NCBI GenBank assembly: GCA_934772045.1
Contig: CAKVMH010000003.1
Coordinates: forward strand, 124,001-188,000
Length of the DNA: 64,000 bases
Direction of reading: 5' to 3'
Source of the DNA: an uncultured Clostridia bacterium
GTDB lineage: Bacteria; Bacillota; Clostridia; Christensenellales; UBA1242
Shown: piece by piece, positions 9,211-16,844 of the stretch
Layout of the letters: every line of letters starts with the position of its first letter
Position numbering within the stretch: position 1 is the stretch's first letter
The notes under the pieces: model-generated
Databases searched by the model: none
The model's input: only the letters and a program-made list of their open reading frames with translations
What the model was told of the DNA's origin: nothing
Position numbers and translations under genes: made by a program

Positions 9211-9858
9211 TTATTTATTTTCTAATCTATCTCTTAATTCTGTTAAAACTTCACCATTGTACGAAAAATGCAGAGGTCCTTGAACTCGTGATGGTCTGCC
9301 AAGTAATTGTTGTGCTAGATTACTTAGATGATATTCTTTTCCTTCATATTCAACAAGTCTATCGTCATTAAGAACTTTAACCTTAATTGTAGGATCGTGA
9401 ATATATTCTAAGAATTCTCCAGGTTTAATTCCAAGATTTTTGAATGTAAATTTTGGACGTCTTATGGAATTTGCAAGTTCATCTTCAGTTTTATCTTTAC
9501 TGCTGATTTCGTAAAGAGTCAATCTGTCTGTAGTATCAGTTAGCTCTGCAATGAGTTCTAATGCGTGGTAAGCCTTGTCTGGTTGCATCGCATAAAACTC
9601 TTTAACTCTCTTTTTGCCATTTAATTCATCGACAGCTCTTAAGTTGGCGTCGAACATATCAAGTAGTGAGTGCAACTTTTTATCTGCTAATCTATTTGGA
9701 ACTTCATAAGTGGCGTAAAGTCTGAATGCAAATGGTGTGCATTCAGTTCTATTTAATTGGTTTAATCTTTTTTCTACATCATCTGCATAGCCAATTTTCA
9801 CATATTCTGGAAAAGATGGGTTTGTTAAAATATAAATATATCCTGCAGTTTCTTCCAT
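9211..9858 (-). CDS. GIY-YIG (T5orf172-type) protein, first gene of the hsd operon
   Basis: A 215-residue protein. The N-terminal GIY-YIG-like fold has GYIYILTNPSFPEYVKIGYA followed by the conserved Arg in VEKRLNQL and a Glu-rich helix. The C-terminal ~60 residues (PGEFLEYI, then VEYEGKEYHLSNLAQQL and FSYNGEVLTELR) resemble RAMA/DUF4357-type modules found with restriction systems. I place the start at ATG 9858, directly behind GGAGG; an upstream TTG would include the ribosome-binding site in the protein. A TATAAT-like box lies at about 9880-9888. It may nick or bind DNA; whether the nuclease is active is not clear from sequence alone. Confidence 0.8.
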   Translation of the reverse strand: MEETAGYIYILTNPSFPEYVKIGYADDVEKRLNQLNRTECTPFAFRLYATYEVPNRLADKKLHSLLDMFDANLRAVDELNGKKRVKEFYAMQPDKAYHALELIAELTDTTDRLTLYEISSKDKTEDELANSIRRPKFTFKNLGIKPGEFLEYIHDPTIKVKVLNDDRLVEYEGKEYHLSNLAQQLLGRPSRVQGPLHFSYNGEVLTELRDRLENK

Positions 9859-9870
9859 AAAAACCTCCAA

Positions 9871-10227
9871 TCTACGACAATTATAACATAAAATCTCTTT
9901 ATTTGTATTGTTTTTATAATAAATAATTAAAAAATATATTGTAAGGAATGAGGGAATGACTGGAATTAGCGATTTTTCTCGCGTACGCGCGCGAACACCC
10001 CCCTCCCATGAAATTTAAACTGAGGGGGTGGGTGTCTAATTTAATAAAAACTGTGTTTTTTGTCTCATTCCACTCATTCTCTCATTACCTAACTGGCAAT
10101 TTTTTGCTTATTTGCTCCAGTTAATTGAGTTTTATGCAACTATCTGGAGAGAATCGTATGTTATTTGTCAAATGACTTGCAAAAGAAATTTATTTACGGT
10201 AAAACACAAACACCTTGGAGGTGGGTT
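9871..10227. other. Intergenic region with GC-rich palindrome and C/G-tract inverted repeat
   Basis: This is a divergent intergenic region between the hsd operon and plus-strand accessory genes. It holds a 10-bp palindrome CGCGTACGCG (9980-9989) and an imperfect inverted repeat of C and G tracts: ACACCCCCCTC at 9995-10005 versus GAGGGGGTGGGTGT at 10022-10035. These are strikingly GC-rich against AT-rich surroundings and could bind a protein or form a cruciform. No gene is visible. Confidence 0.5.
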
Positions 10228-10461
10228 ATGAAAAAGATTGTTGAACTTGTAAATATGAGTTTCAAAAATTCGCAAGAGTATTTTAAGCAAAGTATTGAAA
10301 TTCAACACATTAAATCTAAGTTCATTAAAACATTGTCAGCAGAGCAAAAGCATTTGTTTGATGAATTGTTAGCAAGTATGTATAAGCTTCATAACCTGGA
10401 TATTGAAGAAAACATAATTCATACCTACAATATTTGCAAAGAGGTTTTTAAACTTAGATAG
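10228..10461 (+). CDS. Small helical hypothetical protein
   Basis: A 77-residue all-helical protein (MKKIVELVNMSFKNSQEYF...). I chose the ATG at 10228 because TTGGAGGTG lies 5 nt upstream; the frame is open further 5' but without a start signal. No family recognised. The helical C-terminal half (LSAEQKHLFDELLASMYKL) resembles other short proteins common in Clostridia mobile elements. It is first of three tightly packed small genes. Confidence 0.55.
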   Translation: MKKIVELVNMSFKNSQEYFKQSIEIQHIKSKFIKTLSAEQKHLFDELLASMYKLHNLDIEENIIHTYNICKEVFKLR

Positions 10462-10512
10462 ACCTAAACCTTAGGAGGCTTGTGGTCTATCCATTTTATT
10501 CTAGGAGATGTT

Positions 10513-10914
10513 ATGAAAGCAAGATTTGTTTGCAAAATGCCTGATGCGAGACTTGTGCGCAATGCTATCGATCGCAAAGAAGGACAAATTCACGAGTATG
10601 TAGTTGAAAGGACTATTTATCTTTCAAAGGAAAAGTTTATACACTTTAGAAGTCATTTGCTAGATGACAATGATGAACTCATTAATTACAGAAATGATAT
10701 GTTTGTTGATGAAAATAAAGTATGGCACGTCTTGATGTTTTGCTCAATGATTTCAGATATTATGCTCCTGGTATACATCGATAGTGAAGATTATACCAAA
10801 TATGTTTCTATAATTTCAAATGGAGGTGAAAAAATTGAACCACGTTTTACAATTAGTAAGAGATACACTAGAAAACGAGAAAATCAGTGCAGAAGAACAA
10901 CTGCAATTAAATAA
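10513..10914 (+). CDS. Hypothetical accessory protein
   Basis: A protein of up to 133 residues starting MKARFVCKMPDARLVRNAID, behind AGGAGATGTT. No family recognised; the first ~105 residues look like a compact alpha/beta domain. The last ~30 residues (rich in Arg, Lys and Thr) run over the start of the next gene. A one-base shift upstream would end the protein at the TGA inside the next gene's GGAGGTGA, the arrangement usual in operons. The extended C-terminus may therefore be an artefact of a small indel, or a genuine 80-bp overlap. Confidence 0.5.
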   Translation: MKARFVCKMPDARLVRNAIDRKEGQIHEYVVERTIYLSKEKFIHFRSHLLDDNDELINYRNDMFVDENKVWHVLMFCSMISDIMLLVYIDSEDYTKYVSIISNGGEKIEPRFTISKRYTRKRENQCRRTTAIK

Positions 10915-11071
10915 AATATGCGAACTTGAAGACAAATTCGTGAAAGATTTTTCAAAAGAAAAATGGCGAGAATATTTTGATTTAGACATAGAAAAAGGTC
11001 AACTTGTAAACCTACAAATTGACCGTGTTATTAAAATAGCGTATAAAGTCTGCAAAAAATTATTTAAATAA
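10835..11071 (+). CDS. Small helical hypothetical protein, TTG start
   Basis: About 78 residues, MNHVLQLVRDTLENEK... to KVCKKLFK. GGAGGTG ends 6 nt before a TTG at 10835, which I take as the start. The in-frame ATG at 10820 contains the ribosome-binding site within the coding sequence. It is helical and charged, with a C-terminal helix (DRVIKIAYKVCKKLFK) similar in style to the first gene of this trio. No family recognised. Confidence 0.5.
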   Translation: MNHVLQLVRDTLENEKISAEEQLQLNKICELEDKFVKDFSKEKWREYFDLDIEKGQLVNLQIDRVIKIAYKVCKKLFK

Positions 11072-11091
11072 AGTAGAAATTATGCTATAAT
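11063..11091 (+). promoter_or_regulatory. Extended -10 promoter of the 399-residue gene
   Basis: TATAAT at 11086-11091 is preceded by TGC (extended -10), with a weak -35 TTTAAA at 11063-11068 and 17-nt spacing. An almost identical TATGCTATAATAC occurs before the gene at 12411. Confidence 0.6.
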
Positions 11092-11113
11092 ACGGTTAAG
11101 GAAGTGGCATAAT

Positions 11114-12313
11114 ATGAGAAATGATACTCGCGACCATTTATATAAAACATATATTATAACAAAAATACTTGATCTAAACCATGAAGATGGCATTAAACTT
11201 TTTTTGGAAAATATTGATATTCTTCAAGATGTAAATTTTATTATACCAAATCCATATATGGATGGCATCAATTACATGGAAAAATTTAAAAACTTAAATC
11301 TTAAAGGCATTGATGTAAATTATTTTTTTACTAATGAAGATTTATATGGGTTTAATGCTGATTCCATAATGTCAATTATGGTTTTTAATAAGGATATTAT
11401 TAAAACCGAGACACTAATAAGCCTAGATACCCAAATCCAAAGTTACCTATATAGAAAATTCAAAAATGAAACAAGTAGCATTCCAGAGAACATTGAAGAA
11501 GTCTTGAAATTTATAAAAGACAGAAAATGGGGAATAGATTGCATGGCCTATATGTTTGAAAATACACTTTTTAATCCAGAATTTTCGAACAATCAATTAT
11601 ATTTAGATAATATGTATGCATTTGAAACCTACTTTTTCAATAGCCCTAGAAAGGCAAAATCATATACAAAAAAACTTTTGAAATTTGATAACAAATTGAT
11701 AAATGACGACTTTTCAAATTGGTATCGCCGCCAGTATAAATTGTATTATTTAGAACTTTTAGTTATGGCGGACATTCAGCTTAACAAATCTCATTTATCA
11801 CTTTATGAAAAAGAAAAAGAATTTGTTAAATTCTTTCATGAAAAAATAGGTGTTATTTCTGATAGGGAGACAAATTTGGCCAAGTTATATTTTATGTATG
11901 GAACTAAAATAGGCTTTTTTAGCAAAATCCAAAAAGGTAATAAAAATATTATTAAAAATCTAAAAAATATGGCCTGGGATATTTTTCATATACATAACAC
12001 AATTAACAACTTAGCAATCCAAACAAATAAAATAATAGACATCACAATTCCTTTGTTTGTGACCTACGATAAACGCTTAAAAGATATCTTGCCTATTTAC
12101 AAAATAAAAGCAGCAGCATTTATCAAGAATAGTTCGCAAAAATGGATTAACTATGTCACAAACATAATTGATCCTGTAATACAAAATGAATTTTTTGTAT
12201 TACAGGCATATGAAAACAGATTAAATAAGCTGAAAGGAAATAATGTAGATGAAAAATCATTACTAACACTCGCCGAATCTTATATTGAAAGTTATGAACA
12301 AAAATTTCTTTAA
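11114..12313 (+). CDS. Unrecognised 399-residue protein, possible PIN-like C-terminus
   Basis: A soluble Asn/Lys/Ile-rich protein read from its own promoter, with AAGGAAG before the ATG. I do not recognise the family. The N-terminal ~250 residues are mostly helical. The segment near residues 285-340 contains NMAWDIFHIHNT and, ~30 residues later, IPLFVTYDKRLKDI. A WD..H helix followed by a strand ending in TYD is reminiscent of the last part of PIN-type nuclease folds, but this is only a resemblance. Its position beside a restriction operon at an island edge, as a single gene with its own promoter, suits an abortive-infection or other defence gene. Function is not established. Confidence 0.6.
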   Translation: MRNDTRDHLYKTYIITKILDLNHEDGIKLFLENIDILQDVNFIIPNPYMDGINYMEKFKNLNLKGIDVNYFFTNEDLYGFNADSIMSIMVFNKDIIKTETLISLDTQIQSYLYRKFKNETSSIPENIEEVLKFIKDRKWGIDCMAYMFENTLFNPEFSNNQLYLDNMYAFETYFFNSPRKAKSYTKKLLKFDNKLINDDFSNWYRRQYKLYYLELLVMADIQLNKSHLSLYEKEKEFVKFFHEKIGVISDRETNLAKLYFMYGTKIGFFSKIQKGNKNIIKNLKNMAWDIFHIHNTINNLAIQTNKIIDITIPLFVTYDKRLKDILPIYKIKAAAFIKNSSQKWINYVTNIIDPVIQNEFFVLQAYENRLNKLKGNNVDEKSLLTLAESYIESYEQKFL

Positions 12314-12352
12314 AGAAACTTATTTGAATTGCTTTTAGGTTATTTTTTAAGC

Positions 12353-12381
12353 TTGTATTTTAGCTCAAAGTATGCTATAAT
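12353..12381 (+). promoter_or_regulatory. Promoter of the 175-residue membrane gene
   Basis: TTGTAT (12353-12358), 17-nt spacer, TATAAT (12376-12381) with TGC immediately before the -10 box. Confidence 0.75.
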
Positions 12382-12410
12382 ACATCTATTAAAAAGTAAA
12401 GGGATCATTT

Positions 12411-12938
12411 ATGGAAATTCTATCTATTGTTTTATCTATTATCGCCTTAATTGTGTCTGCAATTGGTGTTACTGCGTCAATAATCACAGCAAAATTACAA
12501 TATAGGAGATCAATAAATGTTGATTTAGAAAGTGACAGCGCAAATTTTGCCATAGTAAATGGAAAAGAAAGGATGCTTCCTTCTTTTACTTACATGATAA
12601 CAAACACATCTAATCTACCCATTTTTATAAAAGAAATTGGATTTATGGGATATCTTGATGATAGCAAGAAACCAGAAATGGTAGAAATTAGTCATTATGA
12701 ACCAAGCGATGATAGGCATCTTGTAAAATTGGAAGCACAAAATAGTATTAACTATTTTATCTCCATGAAGGATATGAGTAGCTTGATAAAAAATTGCATT
12801 CTTAAGCATAATGTTAAAAATTTTGTAACTTGTGTAAAATGTTCTAATGGTAAAATATATAAGCATAATTTTGGCGATGCTAAAAAATTTTATAAATCTT
12901 ATTTTTATCAATTTGAGACTATGCCAGAATATTATTGA
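12411..12938 (+). CDS. Hypothetical protein with N-terminal membrane anchor
   Basis: A 175-residue protein starting behind AAAGGGAT. Residues 1-27 form one hydrophobic helix (MEILSIVLSIIALIVSAIGV), followed by a basic patch KLQYRRS, so the remaining domain most likely lies in the cytoplasm. That domain is rich in beta-type sequence (SFTYMITNTSNLPIFIKEIG reads like an immunoglobulin-like strand pair). No family recognised. It is a single-gene unit at the edge of the island, beside the 399-residue gene. Confidence 0.6.
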   Translation: MEILSIVLSIIALIVSAIGVTASIITAKLQYRRSINVDLESDSANFAIVNGKERMLPSFTYMITNTSNLPIFIKEIGFMGYLDDSKKPEMVEISHYEPSDDRHLVKLEAQNSINYFISMKDMSSLIKNCILKHNVKNFVTCVKCSNGKIYKHNFGDAKKFYKSYFYQFETMPEYY

Positions 12939-12943
12939 TCCTT

Positions 12944-12984
12944 TAAAAAGTCACCCAAATCATAAAACCGCCTAAAAAGTCACC
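12944..12984. repeat. TAAAAAGTCACC direct repeat beside the tRNA fragment
   Basis: Two exact 12-bp copies, 12944-12955 and 12973-12984 (29-bp period), lie about 150 bp from the tRNA 3'-end fragment. Short direct repeats next to an attachment site can be integrase arm sites; here that is only a suggestion. Confidence 0.4.
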
Positions 12985-13044
12985 ATTTTTGTACCGTGGA
13001 TTTGGAAAGGTTTGTGTTTAGGTTAGAAAAATTAGGCAAGTTGG

Positions 13045-13073
13045 TTGGAGTTTTGAAAGATAAGTGATATAAT
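13045..13073 (+). promoter_or_regulatory. Promoter pointing into the tRNA-like fragment
   Basis: TTGGAG (13045-13050), 17-nt spacer, TATAAT (13068-13073). Predicted transcription starts near 13080 and would run through the tRNA 3'-end fragment. Confidence 0.6.
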
Positions 13074-13130
13074 GTTTGCAAGAATGGTGTAAACGCAAGG
13101 TAGAAAAGCTAAAATGGCACTTGTGCCTTG

Positions 13131-13174
13131 CTCCTAAGGGTCAGTTGTGGGTTCGATTCCCGCAGGGGGCACCA
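13131..13174 (+). other. tRNA 3'-half, probably tRNA-Arg(CCT): putative attachment site
   Basis: From 13131 the sequence reads as an Arg(CCT)-type anticodon loop CTCCTAA, a short variable region, then a T-arm GTGGG-TTCGATT-CCCGC, the acceptor 3' strand AGGGGGC, discriminator A and encoded CCA (13172-13174). No matching 5' acceptor (GCCCCCT), D-arm or 5' anticodon stem lies upstream, so it is not a complete tRNA. A fragment from the anticodon loop to the 3' end is what tRNA-targeting integrases leave at one end of an element. The intact tRNA and the integrase should lie left of this window. Confidence 0.6.
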
Positions 13175-13289
13175 TTTTTTATTCAAATTGTTAAAATATT
13201 GTTGTTTGGTGGCGATTTTGTGGAGTCGACTAGGAGAGGGCTAATTACACTAATTTATTTTCCTTATGTTTATATGTAGTGGTTACCAA

Positions 13290-13445
13290 AATAAACCAAT
13301 TTACTTCGCTTTCGCTCGTAAATCTGGTTTGTTGTATTCAGAATAAACCATTTTATTTCGCTTTCGCTCGTAAATCTGGTTTGTTGTATTAAAAATAAAC
13401 CAATTTACTTCGCCTTCGCTCGTAAATCTGGTTTGTTGTATTCAC
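13290..13445. repeat. Three tandem copies of a 52-bp palindromic repeat
   Basis: Units at 13290-13341, 13342-13393 and 13394-13445. Each has AAACCA(N)TTTA facing TAAATCTGGTTT around a TTCGCTTTCGCTC-like loop, followed by TTGTTGTATT. Related single copies lie at 16224-16279 and 61482-61533. All three loci end within a few bases of a rho-independent terminator. Confidence 0.9.
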
Positions 13446-13446
13446 A

Positions 13447-13482
13447 ATAAAAAATGCACAGTGTGAAAACTGTGCATTTTTT
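13447..13482 (-). terminator. Terminator downstream of the Ig/beta-helix lipoprotein
   Basis: A perfect 12-bp stem (AAAATGCACAGT / ACTGTGCATTTT) with a 6-nt loop and T-runs on both strands. It lies 80 bases after the lipoprotein gene's stop codon and directly adjoins the palindromic repeats. Confidence 0.85.
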
Positions 13483-13561
13483 GTGTACATGATATTGATT
13501 TGTTGCTTTATCAAAACTTTGTAGTAATTAGGATTTACTAACGACAATCGCATAGAATTGC

Positions 13562-16003
13562 CTATTTTTGATACAATTCAAGCATGATACCCATGCCGTT
13601 GAAAATGTAGAAATTGATGTTTGTTACGCCTTCACTTGCTTTTACGCCATATAAATCGTTTTCTTCATCAAGTGTGAATGAAGGTAGAGTAACAGAAGTG
13701 GAGCCCATTGTTATTGTCAAGTTTGTTGTGCTTGGCAAACTAATATTGGCTTTGCTTGAATCATTCCATTTAACATTTCCACCGTCAACCACACCATCTG
13801 CAAGGTTTGCCAATGTTGTTTGTGCTTCTACAAAGGCTTGTTGTGCTTTAGCCAATGCTTGTTGAGTTTCAGAAGTAGGGTTGTTGGTGTTTGCTTCCAT
13901 TGCTTCTTGCAAAGCTTTACCAACTTGCTTTAAAACTTCACCTTGATAAGCGAACGCTGCCAATGATGAATATTTAACAACGTAATTTGTTGTGCTGCCA
14001 TTAATATCAACAGGTACAATCAAATATGTTGTTGCGCCATAAATTGCGCCGTTCACACTGTTTTCAAGTATGTTTTTGTTTTGGCTTGATGCTAATGCGG
14101 AATAGTGTGACATATCCAAAGCGTAACCGGTTGAATTTGCTTCGTATTCTGCACGGGTGTTAAAGTATTTCACGCTACCACGAACAACTGAAGCGTTGGC
14201 GCCTTCTGCTTTACTTGATTTATAAACAACTTTTAAGTTCATAAGGTTTTCAACTGTTTTACCGTCTGTGCCTGTTTGAGAAACAAGGTAAGTGGTGTTA
14301 AACCTGCTGTATTTTGAATTTAAAGCTGTAACTTGAGGCACGATTGCTGTTGCATTGTAGCCAACAAACCAAGGTTCGTTACCTGTAACAAAACTTTCAA
14401 GTTTTGTGCCAATGATGTTGACAGTAGAAGGGAAGCCCCCTTCACCAGTTTGAGTGTTGTTACCCACATGGTCAACAATCATAACTGGGCCACCAGCACG
14501 CAAGAACTCGCCACCTTCAATGAGTAAGTCCTTAACGCCATAAACATAAATTAAAGCGTTGTATGAATCATAACCTTTGACATTGATAAGCCTGTTCTTT
14601 AAGCCGTTTTCAATTGTTTCGTCACTAGTTGAATCAAACATAAAGCCCATATAGCAGTTTGAGTGAGAACAGTTTGAAATGTTACTATTTACACCTAAAA
14701 CTTTTGCAAGCATAATACCACCGCTATTGCGGACGTCCATTGTACGCTTACTGTTTCCCCAAACGGATATGTCTTGAATATTTACACTAGATGTTGAACC
14801 TACGCCTTCAAATTTCATCAATGAAGTGTGTGTTGTGATTTGGACACTTTTTGATTGATCCATTTTTCCTTCATCGTCTTCAAAGTATTTTACACCATAC
14901 CCATCAGACTTACCAGCGCCAGCGTCTCTGTCTAAAACGATTTTAGAAATATTCTCATAATTGATTTTGAAATAGTTACCATAAATTGCAAATGATTCAT
15001 TCGCAGACAAATTCCTTTTGTAAAGGCTATAGGCTTGACTATCTTTTAAAGATCCTACAATTGTTTGGTTTGTTTTGTTCTTTGTTGACAAATTGTTGAC
15101 TTCTTCTTCTGTCCAGAAACATGCCGATGGAATGTTTTCATCTTTCACTGTAATGTTTGCTTGTAAAACAACGGAACTTGGGTTGATGCCATATAAGCCT
15201 TTTGCTTGTTTCCATGTTTTCCAAGCGTTATCTTGTTTATCTACATCAAAGCTGTCTTGATTGCTTATTACTGACAATTGGTCAGCGTTGTAAACATTGT
15301 AACCATCAACAACCTTAACTTCTAACACGACTGCTGGAATTGTTATCAATGTGTGAACTGCATTTACTGTAATTTTGAATTGTTCACCAGCTGCTTGCTT
15401 TGTAAATTTAATGTAGTTGTCAACAGGTGTTACTGTGGCATAGTTAGCAAGGTTGTCAATTTCAGTGTAAACGCCATCAACTAAACGTTCAACTTCAATT
15501 GTTGTTGTAAAACGTGTTGAAACAGATTCGCTATTTTCAACTGTTGCAACAAGTTGTAAACTGAAATCATTGTCATTACCTGCGACTAATACATGGTCTT
15601 GTTCAACAAAGTCCTTGCCGTTACGGTCCTGCAAAGAAGTGAACATGCTTGTTAAATTCAAATTTTCAGGCAATTGTTCAATAACTGTCACAGTTGTTGA
15701 GACTTTAACGTTTGTGTTTTTTAAAGTTATAACCAATTCTTGCTCACCAAGGGTGGTAGAATCAAATGAATAAGTCAGATCATTGATGCCGACTGTTTCA
15801 TTTGAGTTATCACTGTAACTTACTTTAACTTTTAAATTGGTTAAATCAATTTCGTTGCCTTGATACACTTGTGTAGGCACGCCAGACACAATTTCAAGCG
15901 AAGTTGCCTTTGGTGCACCACATGCAACAAGCAACACTGCCGAAAGGGCAAACATTACACACAAAAGCGAACGCAATAAAATGTTTTTTGTTTTTGTAAA
16001 CAT
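13562..16003 (-). CDS. Surface lipoprotein with bacterial Ig-like domain and beta-helix region
   Basis: An 813-residue exported lipoprotein. The signal peptide ends in lipobox LLVACG (Cys about residue 28). Residues ~35-110 form a Big_3-type Ig-like domain (DLTNLKVKVSYSDNS, then GEQELVITL). Residues ~330-600 have the repeating short-strand pattern of a right-handed parallel beta-helix (INYENISKIVLDRD, VNIQDISVWGNS, GGIMLAKVLGVN). A Gln/Ala-rich helical stretch (EAMEANTNNPTSETQQALAK) near 710 precedes a C-terminal beta domain. Start is ATG 16003 behind AAGGAG; a good promoter lies upstream. Likely anchored outside the cell, perhaps binding polysaccharide; no catalytic residues were identified. 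Confidence 0.8.
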   Translation of the reverse strand: MFTKTKNILLRSLLCVMFALSAVLLVACGAPKATSLEIVSGVPTQVYQGNEIDLTNLKVKVSYSDNSNETVGINDLTYSFDSTTLGEQELVITLKNTNVKVSTTVTVIEQLPENLNLTSMFTSLQDRNGKDFVEQDHVLVAGNDNDFSLQLVATVENSESVSTRFTTTIEVERLVDGVYTEIDNLANYATVTPVDNYIKFTKQAAGEQFKITVNAVHTLITIPAVVLEVKVVDGYNVYNADQLSVISNQDSFDVDKQDNAWKTWKQAKGLYGINPSSVVLQANITVKDENIPSACFWTEEEVNNLSTKNKTNQTIVGSLKDSQAYSLYKRNLSANESFAIYGNYFKINYENISKIVLDRDAGAGKSDGYGVKYFEDDEGKMDQSKSVQITTHTSLMKFEGVGSTSSVNIQDISVWGNSKRTMDVRNSGGIMLAKVLGVNSNISNCSHSNCYMGFMFDSTSDETIENGLKNRLINVKGYDSYNALIYVYGVKDLLIEGGEFLRAGGPVMIVDHVGNNTQTGEGGFPSTVNIIGTKLESFVTGNEPWFVGYNATAIVPQVTALNSKYSRFNTTYLVSQTGTDGKTVENLMNLKVVYKSSKAEGANASVVRGSVKYFNTRAEYEANSTGYALDMSHYSALASSQNKNILENSVNGAIYGATTYLIVPVDINGSTTNYVVKYSSLAAFAYQGEVLKQVGKALQEAMEANTNNPTSETQQALAKAQQAFVEAQTTLANLADGVVDGGNVKWNDSSKANISLPSTTNLTITMGSTSVTLPSFTLDEENDLYGVKASEGVTNINFYIFNGMGIMLELYQK

Positions 16004-16098
16004 AATTTCTCCTTATTAATATTTTGTTTTTTTTCACAAGAAAAATGTACAAATAAAAATTAAAATCGAATGACGCAACAAACTTTCCTGTTAGAATG

Positions 16099-16127
16099 AT
16101 TGTACAATAAGAAGGCATTAAAAGCAA
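16099..16127 (-). promoter_or_regulatory. Promoter of the Ig/beta-helix lipoprotein gene
   Basis: On the minus strand, TTGCTT (16122-16127), 17-nt spacer, TACAAT (16099-16104). It gives a leader of roughly 85-90 nt before the ATG at 16003. Confidence 0.7.
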
Positions 16128-16223
16128 CCAAATTCGACAATTTTTTTATTTTGCAAATTTCTTTAAAAATTAGTTTAGTTCTTTAGTTTTCAAAGATATT
16201 CACCAAATATCGTCCTTAGTTTA

Positions 16224-16279
16224 AAAGTAAACCAATTTATTACGTTCTCGCTTATATAAATATGGTTTGTTGTATCCAC
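16224..16279. repeat. Single copy of the palindromic intergenic repeat
   Basis: AAACCAATTTAT facing ATAAATATGGTTT, followed by TTGTTGTATCC. Relative to the 13.3-kb copies the C of TTTAC is T and the paired G is A, so pairing is kept. A terminator begins about 5 bases further on. Confidence 0.8.
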
Positions 16280-16280
16280 A

Positions 16281-16306
16281 AAAAAATCACCATCAACTGG
16301 TGATTT
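16281..16306 (-). terminator. Terminator of the ABC export operon
   Basis: A 9-bp stem (AAATCACCA / TGGTGATTT) with a 5-nt loop, followed on the minus strand by T7. It lies ~50 bases after the stop of the last operon gene (16358). Confidence 0.85.
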
Positions 16307-16357
16307 TAACTTGCAGATGTTAAGCAATGATGTGGATAAACCAAAACCAAATTCAAT

Positions 16358-16843
16358 TTAACTTGCAATAACCATAACATAAAGGAATGTTGGGTTATTT
16401 TTTTCAGTAGGTGTTATTTTTACAATAATTGAACTTTTTTCGCTAAACAGTATAAGCCCAGAATTTTGATAGATGCTTGCAGTTGTGGAGTTTGAGTAAT
16501 TTTTGTAGTCCAAAGTTTTTTCAGTTGCGTTGTTTGGGTAAACACGTGTTTGAAGGTAGAAAGATGTACCTTGAGGAATGCCATTTTCATCTACATAGCC
16601 AGCGCCTTCAAATTTGATTTTTATTGTCGGAATTTTTTCCCATTCGCTTACTGGAGTGTGCGCACCATTAACAGGAAAAAGGGTAGAACTAATTTTGACC
16701 CCAGTTTCCTCCTTATTTATACATTCAATGCGTTCGACAGGAAAACGCTCGTTGTAAATTGACATTTTTAAACCGAAAAGGTTGATGATAAAAATTGAGC
16801 CAACATAGATAATCGCAATTAATATTACAACAGATTTTTTCAT
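16358..16843 (-). CDS. Membrane-anchored hypothetical protein of the ABC operon
   Basis: A 161-residue protein with one N-terminal hydrophobic helix (VVILIAIIYVGSIFIINLFG) and an extracytoplasmic beta-rich domain. No lipobox and no family recognised. ATG 16843 follows AAGGAG and lies 1 nt after the permease stop, so it is co-translated with the ABC genes. It may be an accessory or substrate-handling subunit of that exporter. Confidence 0.7.
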   Translation of the reverse strand: MKKSVVILIAIIYVGSIFIINLFGLKMSIYNERFPVERIECINKEETGVKISSTLFPVNGAHTPVSEWEKIPTIKIKFEGAGYVDENGIPQGTSFYLQTRVYPNNATEKTLDYKNYSNSTTASIYQNSGLILFSEKSSIIVKITPTEKNNPTFLYVMVIAS

Positions 16844-16844
16844 A

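Noticed and set aside
10165..10227. Longer N-terminus for the first accessory protein
   Set aside because: The extension contains the TTGGAGGTG ribosome-binding site of the ATG at 10228.
13080..13174. Complete tRNA gene
   Set aside because: No 5' acceptor pairs with AGGGGGC, no D-arm, and the 5' anticodon stem does not pair when CTCCTAA is the loop. A promoter upstream does not rescue it.
13290..13445. CRISPR-like array
   Set aside because: The three units are contiguous 52-bp tandem copies without unique spacers, and single copies occur elsewhere; no cas genes.
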